From assembly GCA_020310875.1 (NCBI GenBank), contig CM035427.1, positions 95,862,094 to 95,926,093 on the forward strand: a stretch of DNA of 64,000 bases, given 5' to 3'. Source of the DNA: Ceratopteris richardii (Eukaryota; Streptophyta; Polypodiopsida; Polypodiales; Pteridaceae). Under the pieces are notes generated by a model, which was not told where the DNA came from, made no database searches, and saw only the letters and a program-made list of their open reading frames with translations. Position 1 is the stretch's first letter. Each line of letters opens with the position of its first letter. Both the position numbers and the translations under genes were made by a program. Below, piece by piece: positions 44,814 through 55,136 of this stretch.

Positions 44814-45825
44814 TGAAAGAATCTTGGAGAAGCTTGTCGAAGGTAGAAAAGTGCGTTTCGAAGCGACGAAGTTTGGTCAAGCCAACCGGCACAAGACCAG
44901 CCCTTGAGCTTTTGGAGACTCAAATAGACCTTATAGGAATGCTATAAGTGCAAAGAAACACACTATGTACCTTGGAGCATCAAGGAGAATGAGTCGATAC
45001 AAAACAGATAGGTTCATGGGTCGACTAGCTCAAAAAACTTACTATCATGGAAGAGACAATGAACTTCAAATGCCCATAGCGACCAGCGTGATTACAATTA
45101 GAAAAAATCCTTTTATGGGAGGGATACACATAGGGTTGAGTGTATGGAATGCACAAAAGTATAAGGAATAAGCAAAGTATGCTATAGGAATGAATGCGAC
45201 ATTCACCGGTGATACTTCCTATTTTTCAAGAATACGCAGAGATTGACCCCGAGGCAGAAAAACTAAGATTTTTCCAAATCTGCTGAACCAAATGCTTTGA
45301 AGCTTTAGAGGCATAAATTAGACACTTATACCTTTCCAATGAGCCATCTTTCACGCAATTTGGAGCTTTGGCGAGAGAGCAGCCACCTCTGCAAGATTAC
45401 TATTGACGAAGAAGATGATGCAGAAAATTGAAGGAGCAAGACCATGATGGTCACAAGTGTATGTATATTGCTTCCATGTATAATACAAGTGATTTCAACT
45501 CCTTATATAGCCTCTAGGAGTGTTCCACGACTTTTACAACTTGAATTTGAATTCAAATGAAGGTGGGAATGGATGTTGGAGGGAATCAATTCACTTTCCT
45601 ACAATCTAGGAAAAGTGAAGATCTTGATTGATCTACTTTTAGGTGACGATTTGCTTGATTGAGTGCAACTTCAACCACCAAAATTTCACGGTAAATGAGC
45701 CATCAAAAATTGCTCAAGAAAATACAATAAATGAGCATATGAAAAAGAACTCTCCAATGGATATTCTTTCGACGCGATGTAGATCAAATCCACCTCAAGC
45801 ATAGTGTAAGCTTGATGTTCCAACA
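44814..45825 (-). repeat. Copia-4 5' LTR
   Basis: 1012 bp, minus-strand start TGTTGGAACATCAAGC, end TTCTTTCA. It lacks ~60 bp present in the 3' LTR. Minus-strand TATATAAGGAG (about 45503-45513) is the promoter candidate. Open frames on the plus strand here are spurious. Confidence 0.93.
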
Positions 45826-45888
45826 TTGAATCTGGTGATATGAGGTCACCTGAATTCAGTCACCTGATGATCATGTGCGCTTAATGCA

Positions 45889-45909
45889 CTTTTTGGGTCA
45901 CCCAAAAAG
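45889..45909. repeat. Perfect palindrome
   Basis: CTTTTTGGGTCACCCAAAAAG, 10-bp arms around one base. The GGGTCACCC core also occurs at 27674-27682, on the other side of Copia-4. Confidence 0.85.
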
Positions 45910-45928
45910 AGGCATCCGATGTGCGAGG

Positions 45929-46400
45929 GGTATGAGACGGCTAGAAGCTTTGGACCACAGGAGACAATAATAGATGTGCTTCCACGTGAGGGCGCCTGTG
46001 TTCTTGCCTTATACTTTCACCACTAGCATATGTGTAGCTGCATGCTGAGTGGCACGATCAATGCTATCCACTGTAAGCGAAGATGGCGCTGGCAGAGAAG
46101 ATGGGGCTGGCGGTAGCAGAGACGTTCGATGCTGTCAATTATGAATGGTGGCAGAGAAGATGGGGCTGACAGCAACATAGACGTTCGGCGCTGTCAATTA
46201 TGAATGGTGAGGTGGATTGTGTTGCAAAATAGAAAGATAACTGACATGATGTATGATGTATGGAATAGTCCATACGTGTAGGACGACAACATATCAACAT
46301 TTTTTTTTGTTTTGATGTCAAATGTTTCTTCGTGACAATATTGTTTTGCTTGGATACATTTCTTTTGTAAAAGTAAAAGTATCGGGTCACACGTTCATTC
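45929..46400. other. Non-coding with a 59-bp tandem duplication
   Basis: The only structure is two copies of a unit starting GGCAGAGAAGATGGGGCTG and ending GTCAATTATGAATGGT at 46091 and 46150, period 59, with several substitutions in the second. Confidence 0.7.
46091..46208. repeat. Two tandem 59-bp units
   Basis: Both contain GACGTTCG and GCTGTCAATTATGAATGGT. The middle of the units has diverged (GCGGTAGCAGA versus ACAGCAACATA). Confidence 0.85.
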
Positions 46401-46950
46401 ACATAAACTAAATCTTGGACATGGTCACATCATACATAGTGTGCCCTATTCACTTCACTTCATTTTCACGGCATTACTTCTACAAAGATCACTTAGTGCT
46501 TGTCAACCCCTTGCATTCCACAACCTTAATTCTCGTTTATTGATCTCCAAGTTTCATGCAAATTGCCCAACACAAAAAGCAAAATCCTAAGGAATTTATT
46601 TTGATATTTCAAGGGTACCAATCCTTGGTTTGGGCATTTCATTTGACTCTATAAAATTGTCAGGGGTCCATTTGTATTTCTTAAGAGGGTCTCAGCCACC
46701 ATTCGATACATTGTGGCACTAAGTGCCAGTCTTGTAACAACACAAATATAAGAAGAATCTTTTGTGTGTGTGTGTTTGTGGGTTGGAGGCTAGTCTAAGC
46801 CCACACACCAAACTCTCTCAAAGTTTCCCAACCTATTCTACAGCTAGCATGGTGTGCAATGGGGTAATCTAAGCCCTCTTCTCTCGGGTCGAATCATCTC
46901 AGTGTTTCTACAAGTGCAGGGCTACTCTAAGCCCCCCCCCTCCCGCAGAA
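46400..46950 (+). mobile_element. Copia-6 5' LTR (left end uncertain)
   Basis: Sequence upstream of a primer-like site and a copia gag. A TATAAAAT-type element at about 46650 and a downstream TG run and pyrimidine-rich part fit an LTR. Three TCTAAGCCC words occur at about 46794, 46867 and 46927. The left boundary is a guess and no partner LTR is in the window. Confidence 0.5.
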
Positions 46951-46959
46951 TTTTTAGTG

Positions 46960-46971
46960 TGGTATCGAGTC
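46960..46971 (+). other. Copia-6 primer site (variant)
   Basis: TGGTATCGAGTC, similar to the usual TGGTATCAGAGC but with a rearranged end. It sits about 95 bases before the gag ATG. Confidence 0.6.
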
Positions 46972-47064
46972 ATTCATTTCACGCTTTGCCATTATTTTTG
47001 AAGCAGCATTTTTGGCAAGCGATTTTCATAGTGTTTCTAAACACTCGTCACTCGAAGCTTTGTA

Positions 47065-49531
47065 ATGACCAAAAGTGAAAGTAGATCATCATCTATGGCT
47101 AACTTCTTACCCTCTTTCATCCCTATTTTTATGCCTAAGGATGAACGCCTCAATGGCCAAAATTACAATCTATGGAAAGATGTCATGCGTGCATATATCT
47201 ACACGAATCTCCTTCATGAGGTAGTCGACGGGTCAGACCCCGAACCCAATAGGCACACCAACTTAGACAATTGGCATGTGTGGAATGTCAAGGACAAAAG
47301 AGCTTTAGGTCAGCTATTACTTGCCTGTGATGAATTAACGAAAGGACATATCACTGCCTGCAAGACGTCCAAGGATGCTTGGGATACGTTAGCCGCTTTG
47401 TATGAAGACAAAACCCCTTCAAATATATATGCATTAGAGGCCGAGTTTCATAATTTGATCATTAGGCCACACGACACAATTACCAAGTTCATAGCCCAAT
47501 TTGAGGATTACCAACGTAAATTAGCACTATGTGGTAGGCAGATCTCTAGTGAAGACATGGCTATTTGGCTTCTCAACAAGCTACTTAAGTCATACGAGAC
47601 ATTTGTCACCACTTTATATAATCGCGGCCAAGTCTTATCTTGGGAAGAGGTTCGTCGACTATTGCTCCTTCACGACTCGCGAGCCAAATCGACTTCCTCA
47701 CAAGAGTCAGCCATGAAGGCCAAAGGCCCATTCACTAAAGACAAAACCTCAAGTCATCAGGCTAGCAATGGATCTAAGCGAGGATCACACAATTCATCAA
47801 AGAAATTCACTTGTAATTTTTATGGCAAACCTGGCCACATTGAAAAATATTGCTTCAAGAAAAAGAACCAGGACAAGTCTAAGTCTAATTCCAAGAATGA
47901 ACATCATTCTCACTGCACAAGTGAAGACCTATTTTTCACAAGTGAACACAAAGCACTTGTGGCAACCACTCTCAAGAAAGAATGGATTTTTGATAGTGGT
48001 GCTTCATCCCACATGTGCCATGACAAAGATGATTTCCATTAAAAGATGTTCTGTATGTACCAAGCCTATGTAAGAATCTTCTTTCAGTCAAAGCCATCAC
48101 AAAGTACAACATGACAGTTCAGTTCGATCACAACCAAGTTCAAGTCATTGATCACGAATCTAATGAAGTGATAGCTAAAGGATATGAAGAAAAGGGTCTC
48201 TACAAGCTTTCAAGTTTTACGGCCAAGGATTCCAGTCTCAACTTGTGGCACTACAGACTTGGACATACCTCTTACTTAGCTAAAATCTCTTCCAATCATC
48301 TTGTCAAAGGTCTACCTAGGATCGCACATGTGGAATTGAATTGCAAAGCATGTGACAAGCAAACAGCTTTCTCTTTGCCTAAAGAAGCATCCATTTCTGC
48401 AAATAAACCCTTAGCATTAGTCCATATCGACATTTGTGGACCTATGAGTACACCTTCTCTAAGTGGGTCAATTTACTTCTTCCTGATTGTAGATGACTTC
48501 ACTAGATACACATGGGTTTATTCACTCAAGCATAAAGAAGATGCCATTTCCAAGTTTAAGGAGTGGACAAAAACAGTTGAAGAAGACTTTCCAAGTTCTT
48601 TGAAGATCATCCGATCTGATGGAGATAGTAGCTTTGTCAACCAAAACTTCTCCAAGTACTTGAAGCAACATGGAATCAAGTATCAAGCCAAGCAAGATAC
48701 TCAACTAGGTATTGCATTACAAAAGAGTCGAAGTGTGATCCAAATGGCCAAAGTTATGCTTAGACAAAAGCAACTTCCACTAAAGTTTTGGGGTGAAGCA
48801 GTGCAGACATCACTACATATACAGAACAGAGTTCAGATGTTTTGTAGATCAAAACACCATTTGAGGCTTACTTTCAAAAGAAGCCAAGTGTGAGCTATTT
48901 CTGCATCTTTGGTAGTGATGCCTACGTCCAAGGCCATGATGATGATCGGCCTAAGTTGTACATTTTCATCGGGTACAGTGAGCGACAAAAGGCATACAAG
49001 CTCTACGACCCAAAGAGTCACTCAGTTACAGTAACCAAAGATTGCACCTTTGATGAATACTCTAAGTATTCATCCCTTTTGGATCCTCCCATTTCAGATT
49101 CAGAGGGGGATCATTCTAGTTTTGAACAGTCACACTATGTGGAGCATGCTCTCTTTGTACATGACTTTCCCGATCATGATACAGTTTTGGAGCAGGAGGA
49201 ATCAGAGATATCATCTCAGCTTATACCTCAGATGGATATACCTATCATATCATTGAAGGTTTATATTTCACCTAAGCTTCAGTTGGGCATTACTCCATGA
49301 TCAGTGACTCGTCATTTTCCATTCCTATCTTCTAGAGTCCACTTACCTCGTCTACAGCAGCATTTTGAGCATGTACCTTTCCATTCATGGAGTCCAGCAT
49401 CTTTTCAGTTACCACATGACACTCTTGCATCTACTTGGATTCATCACTCAGTTGGATCTTATTCTCAGCCAGCTTCTCGGTTTAGAGGGGGCTTCCATGG
49501 TCCTACCGATACACAACAGGACTTTGTTCAC
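47065..49531 (+). pseudogene. Copia-6 gag-protease-integrase (interrupted by Gypsy-3)
   Basis: Gag from ATG 47065 with LNGQNYNLWKDVMRAYIYT and CKTSKDAWDTLAALYE. The zinc knuckle reads CNFYGKPGHIEKYC, so its second Cys is Tyr. Protease WIFDSGASSHMCHDKDDFH ends at 48042 where a deletion joins it out of frame to KDVLYVPSLCKNLL. Integrase 48111-48893: HIDICGPMSTPS, LIVDDFTRYTW, IRSDGDSSF; the catalytic Glu motif has decayed to GIALQKSRS. Its distal part 48890-49300 keeps FIGYSERQKAYKLYDP. A Pro/Ser-rich linker then runs to 49531, where the Gypsy-3 LTR starts. The reverse transcriptase presumably lies beyond Gypsy-3, outside the window. This lineage differs from Copia-2 and Copia-4. Confidence 0.9.
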
Positions 49532-50350
49532 TGTTAGAAGAAGTATTTTTTATGGAAAATAATTGTAAAATGCCAAAAAATTGTAAAAATATTTACGCAA
49601 ATGATGTAAAAATAAGGAAGAGTCTTCCTTACGAAGAGTAGAATTATATGTATTTTTTCTAGAATTTTTGGAAACTCCTAGATAGCATATTTTTAGATCA
49701 GAAGAGGAAAGGACCAAAATTCAAGTGTGAAAAGGGACACTTGAAAATGTATAAAAGACAATTTCCTCTATTATGAGAGGGTTGGTTATTTGTATTACAT
49801 GCTATCGAAGCAAAGAGAGCAACTTTCCTGCAGAAAATCGTGTTTCTTCCTTTTATGCGATTTCTATGATTTGTTGAGTCTATTCCATGTGTATCCATGG
49901 AGATTTGCAAGCTTCTAATGTGTATTTCTGATGAATGTGTATGAAGAGAGTTGATTACAGATGTGTTGAGTGAGAGATTGATGAATAATGGTGCTGGAGA
50001 TGGAAATCGTCTGATTTCACAGAATCGTGATTGTCTCGTCGGAAGGTTACAGGTATCATTTTTTAGTTTTGACTTTATGATTGTGTTTTGTTGAGAAAAT
50101 AACATGCTTTTGACACCAAGATTATTGAAAATGATGGAGTATTGCTCGAGATAATCCAAACCCTAGAAATTCCTCTTCATCTTCATTAATTCTCAGAAAT
50201 CCAACCAGTTTTCTCTTATTTCTTGGATTCTATCATCTAGAAGGGGCTGTGGTCTCTTGTATACTTCCAAGATTGACAAAAATAAGATGTATTGTTGATT
50301 CTTTATGCTAAATTATTGGAGAGGACAACTCCAAAGGTTAACAACAAACA
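49532..50350 (+). repeat. Gypsy-3 5' LTR
   Basis: Starts TGTTAGAAG, ends AACAACAAACA just before the primer site; the exact end is 50345 or 50350. TATAAAAG at 49750-49757 is the promoter. The transcribed part contains AATCGTG/CACGATT-type words (49834, 50022) that expand into the array in the leader. Confidence 0.85.
49750..49757 (+). promoter_or_regulatory. Gypsy-3 LTR TATA box
   Basis: TATAAAAG, about 220 bases into the LTR, followed after ~30 bases by a plausible transcription start region. Confidence 0.65.
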
Positions 50351-50355
50351 TTTTT

Positions 50356-50374
50356 TGGCGTCGTTGCCGGGGAA
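50356..50374 (+). other. Gypsy-3 primer binding site
   Basis: TGGCGTCGTTGCCGGGGAA, one substitution from the canonical plant gypsy site TGGCGCCGTTGCCGGGGA. Confidence 0.92.
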
Positions 50375-52171
50375 GTATAGCAAAAGCTTCATTGAAGTTG
50401 GACCTTGCTGGATCTTCTATTGATGATGGTATTAAACACATTGAAAAGGTAATACTCTTTAATCAAGAAATGGAAACATGAAATGGTAGATTGTTTTTTT
50501 GTTGTTTGTCTTTTGGGAAAAGAAAACAATAGATAATCTTTTGAGAATGAGAAGTGTTGAAACTTTTTGCAAATTGATAGTTGCTCATATCATTTTTTTA
50601 AAGTAAAGTGCAGGTGTGTGAAAAGTTGAATCAAGAAAGCTGAAGATAAGGTAAAATGTGTCTATCTTTGCAATACTTGTGTGCTTTTTGACCAAGTACC
50701 AAGCAAAATTGTTGATCTTGGGAAGATGACATGATTGCATTGAGAAAAGTCAAGTAAAGTAGCTAAATGCAAGTAGATATGATCCATTTGTTAACCAGGT
50801 CAAAGCAATAATCTTGATAAAAGTTTACTTGCAGTTTGAAAAGAAAAATGTTTGAGTTTATCTTTGCAAAAATTGATATTTATACTTCTTGACACATTTT
50901 TCTTTGGGAAGTTTTGTTCATGAATTGTTTTGATAGCAAAAGTATAAAGGAGTATAACCAATCAGGGAACACAGAATCAACAGATCACAAAACAAGAAAC
51001 CCTAAGTGAAGTGTTTACCTTGATTTAGAGCAAAATACTAAAAAAATTCATAAAATTCATTAAAACACTTAAAAAATTTATTTTTTCCTTAGGAAGTTTG
51101 ACTTAAGTGTTGTTGTTAAGAGTAAAGGAGGTCAAGTGGAAGGAAAGCTAAAAATTGCTAAAAATTGGAAAATAAAAAAAATACGATTCTCTTCACAGGA
51201 TCGCGATTTTATGGTTAATTCTTTGTTTATGATGTAAAATTGCAGGTAACAAGTGACTTGGAGTGGTGAAGAACCTAGAAGAGTTGTAAGAAGAAAGAAG
51301 ACCCAAAATTGCAAAAAACTGGAAGTACAGGAAAAATACGATTCTCCGGACAAAATCGCGATTTTCTGTAAGAGATTTTTTTTTGGAATTTTGAGCATAT
51401 TTGGGTTTTGAGATAGGTAATTGTAAGAGATTTCATTAAGTTGAGTAGGTGAAGGAAGTAAAATTCCAAAAATTAGTGAGGATTGAGTAATCAAGTGGGA
51501 AAAGTGGAAAAGTACAAAATCACGATTTTCACCAATAGATAATGGGAGTGACCAATGATGAAATGTTAGGAATTGTGGGTTAAAACCATAAAATTGTTGA
51601 AGAATAAAATTGGACAAGTAAAAAGGGAAAAATTCTGAGGAAATAGCACAGGATCGCGATTGTGTGAACACTATAAAACCTTGGAAATCTCAGAAAAACC
51701 CATTTGAGTGAGAAAGAGAGGGAGGGAGAGCAAGAACAAGATCGCGATCGTCTACAACTATAAAGTTTTGGAGATCTTTGGATCAAGCAAGCCAGGTAAG
51801 GAGTTCTCAATACATTTTTTTTGTATTTCTTTAAACTTACATGATGATCAAAGCACAAAAAACACAAAATAGCCAAAAACACGGAATCGTGATGTTATGA
51901 ATTTTTGAGTTTTTTGTGGAAAAAATAATAATATTAAGTAAATTCTTTTATTGCATGTTGAAAAATAACTAAGGAGATTCTATTGAAGAAACAAAAATTT
52001 GAAATTCAATACCTAAAAAATTTTCAAAATCTGAACAGAATCGCGATTCTGTAGTCAAACACAAAATCGCGATTCTCTGAAACAAAGCACAAAATCGCGA
52101 TTCCCAAAGCACGATTTTCATAAGAGAATCATGTTTCTAACGATTGTGAGCAATCATGATTGTCTGGGAAC
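50375..52171 (+). other. Gypsy-3 leader with scattered AATCGCGATT palindromes
   Basis: Non-coding. The palindrome ATCGCGAT or its relatives recur at about 51182-51210, 51340-51362, 51515, 51652, 51740, 51887, 52038, 52066 and 52093, usually in the context ACAAAATCGCGATTCT. Spacing falls from 90-170 bases to ~28 as the dense array is approached. Minus-strand frames here (51132-51882) have no motif. Confidence 0.75.
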
Positions 52172-52755
52172 ATAATCGTGAAAAACAAGATTCCCTCACA
52201 GAATCGTGGAAAACACGATTCTCATTACAGAATCGTGAAAAACACAATTCTCATCACAGAATCGTGAAAACCACGATTCCCTCACAGAATCGTGAAAAAC
52301 ACGATTCTCATCATAGAATCGTGAAAAACACGATTCCTTCACAGAATCATGGAAAACACGATTCTCATTATAGAATCGTGAAAAACATGATTCTCATCAC
52401 AGAATCGTGAAAAACACGATTCCCTCACAGAATCGTGAAAAACACGATTCTCATCACAGAATCGTGAAAAACACGATTCCCTCACAGAATCGTGAAAAAC
52501 ACGATTCCCTCGCAGAATCGTTAAAAATACGATTCTCATCACAGAATCGTGGAAAACACGATTCTCACCACTGAATCGTGAAAAACACGATTTTCACCAC
52601 AGAATCGTGGAAAACACGATTCTCATCACAGAATCATGAAAAACACGATTTTCATCACAAAATCGTGGAAAACACGATTTTCATCACAAAATCGTGGAAA
52701 ACACGATTCTCTCCATAGAATCGTGGAAAACATGATTCTTTCCACAAAATCGTGA
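52172..52755 (+). repeat. Tandem array of ~20 hairpin units (28-29 bp)
   Basis: Each unit reads close to CAGAATCGTGAAAAACACGATTC plus a short CTCATCA or CCTCA spacer. AATCGTG and CACGATT pair as a 7-8 bp stem around AAAAA or GAAAA, so each unit can fold on its own. I count 20 full units and one partial. Spacers of two lengths tend to alternate. The array ends 10 bases before the first gag ATG. The repetitive frame at 52156-52410 is a by-product. Confidence 0.93.
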
Positions 52756-52765
52756 AGTTTATTGA

Positions 52766-55135
52766 ATGATCCTTAGGTCTGGTAATAAATTATACTCACA
52801 TTCCAAGCAAGAACTGGGAAGGAAGGAAATAGAGCCAGTGGTAGGGGAATTGCAAGAAAGAGATTTAAGGCAAGAAATCAACATGGAAAATTTAAATGAA
52901 ACAAATGAATCCTCTGAAACTGGGGACTATAGAAACATCCTCAAATATATGTATACAAATAGGTTTGGAACCTATGTAATCAGGATGGAATGCATAAGTT
53001 TCTCATTAGATTGAGAAACTTAGAAGTTCCCCTGAACATAACACCAGTAGCACAATTTAAGGATGGTAGATATGAGGATAGGTAGGGATGTGTATACATC
53101 TTCTCACAAGACCTAGAAAATTCTAATGACCTAGGGCAATGTGCAGACAAGAGACCTTGGGAACAGAACCTAGGGCAATCAGACTTGCCAAGACCACATG
53201 AAATTCACAATAATGGTGAACAACAACAAGGAAGGAGAACACATACTTCCCTAAATCCTTTTGAAAAGGAACCAGAAGGATTTAATAATTTTCCTTTGAG
53301 AAGAAGACATCATTGACAAAATCACGGCAGAATGCTTAGACCCTATCAAGTAGCCAAATGCATGAAAAATCAATATGAACGATATTCTGATCCTCATGCT
53401 CATGCTGCAGAATTTAGAAAACTAATTAGAGTAGAAGAGGTTGAGGATTACAAAGTACAATTTGAGGCATTTGGTCTAACCCTAACAGGACCTGCATTAT
53501 CTTGGTTCATTCGCTTGAGAAAGGAAATGTATCTAGATATTGAATCCTTCCTAGAAGCCTTTATTGGGGAATTCTCAAAAACTGGAATAAAACATAGCAC
53601 AGCTACATTGATACACAGCTTTAAACAGCAAAAAGATGAAAATATCAGAGAGGCAGCTAGGAGATTCAAGCAGTACATTGACAGATGTCCCAGAGAAGAA
53701 GTACCTTCCATGGCAAGACAAGTATCCCTATTCATAGAAGGATTAAGAAGTGCCCAATTAAGAACCCTGGTATATTATAGGAGATGCCCTGACCTAGGAG
53801 CATGTGTGAAAGAGGCAATAGATTTGGAAGACAATAGAGGGCAAGACCTGCTAGCATTTGATTAACCTAGAACAAATGAGGATAAAATTCCACGAGCAGA
53901 AGAATTGGCACAAGCCATTGCTAAAGCCCTAGAAGTAAGCACCAAAACTAATTTGATAAACACCTAGATAACTACAAATAAAAAATGCTATAATTGTGGA
54001 GAAAATCATTTGGTACAACAATGTCCATATCAAAAACCACCACATTTGCAAGATCGGAAAACACTCAAATACTATACACTAGAGAGAAAATGACAAATCA
54101 TACCAGAGAAGAATGCTTCTACAATAAACAACCCATTAAGGAGAGAGATTATGCAAGCCAAAGAGAATGTGGATAAAATCACCATACAAGGAAGATTATC
54201 AATGGAATGAAGGATATCAGGAAGAGTGGGAAGGATATGAGTTGAGAGAACCAGAACTACAAGCCCTAGATTTGGGAAATGGGAGAATTGAGATGGATAC
54301 AACCACATTCATGTATATAACCAATCATTATATGTCCAATCAGAAACCTCAGTTCAAAGGGAGCCAAAAGATAACTTGTTATAGATGTGGGGGAGAACAT
54401 TTCATTAGAGACTGTCCACAACCTCCTACATTAAGAATAGAAGGAGCCTATTGCAAGGATTGTCGGAGGGATCATTTAATAAAGGATTGTCCAATAAATC
54501 CTCAAAAACAACAAAACACATCTAGTAACATACCATTGAAAAAAGTCAACATCATGGAGCAAGAAGAATTAAGTGACATTGACCAAGTAAATGTAAATGC
54601 TATAACAAGGGCACAAGCTAAACAAAAAGAAACAACTAAAGAACAAAATAAAGATTCAATTTCAAAGATGAAGAAAAATAGACAAAAAGGGAAATGGGAA
54701 AGGAAAAAAAGAATGGGTAAAAGTTTGGGAGAAGAGAATATGGAACAGTCAAACTGTAGTCCCCCTCAAAAGACACAAACCCAATTAGAGATAAGAAATT
54801 CACAGAGTCTAGACACCTTGATAAAAGCATACAAGGGAAGAATTCAAGAGGGACCAAATCCTACAGACCATGTAATGGCTTATCCTATGCCAGATATAGA
54901 ACATGAAAGGATGCAAATATGCAAACAAATTATACAAGAAGCACAACTTAAACTGGGGGAATTAGACAATTCTCAAACAACAGTTGGGGAGTCAAAGGCA
55001 ACAAGAATAGGAGAAACAATTAATCAAGAAGATAACCCACAAATTACATTCCAGGTAAATATAGATAAAAAATGTACAATCTTATACCACACCACATTGA
55101 AGGAATTGGTAAAACAAAATCCTCACTTACAATAA
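52766..55135 (+). pseudogene. Gypsy-3 gag (broken)
   Basis: The ATG at 52766 is the first after the hairpin array. The frame shifts near 52970 and meets stops before 53332. The capsid core 53332-53865 is clear: RPYQVAKCMKNQYERYSDP, then FEAFGLTLTGPALSWFIRL, FSKTGIKHSTATLI, and RFKQYIDRCP, matching the retrotransposon gag family (PF03732-like). After a TAA at 53863-53865 a first zinc knuckle CYNCGENHLVQQC (about 53991) follows. Two more, CYRCGGEHFIRDC and CKDCRRDHLIKDC, lie at 54379 and 54454 in the frame 54167-55135, which ends in a charged tail. At least three frameshifts or stops, so no complete gag is made. Confidence 0.9.
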
Positions 55136-55136
55136 A

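Larger units (their letters stand above)
27954..45825 (-). mobile_element. Copia-4, older Ty1/copia element split by two nested insertions
   Basis: Minus-strand element whose LTRs lie 17 kb apart. Removing LARD-1 (31093-37016) and Copia-5 (37569-43574) leaves a standard-sized copia element of about 5.9 kb with gag-protease-integrase-RT-RNase H in order. Outer flanks are TTAAA (27949-27953) and TTGAA (45826-45830), a target duplication with one substitution. The LTRs differ by several percent plus a ~60 bp indel, so this is clearly older than the elements inside it. Confidence 0.94.

Noticed and set aside
44585..44947. 120-codon plus-strand ORF over Copia-4 gag and LTR
   Set aside because: Antisense shadow of the gag coding sequence.
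52156..52410. 84-codon ORF with repeated NREKHDSHHRIVK-type units
   Set aside because: It is one frame through the hairpin array, whose unit length alternates between 28 and 29, so no frame is maintained across it.
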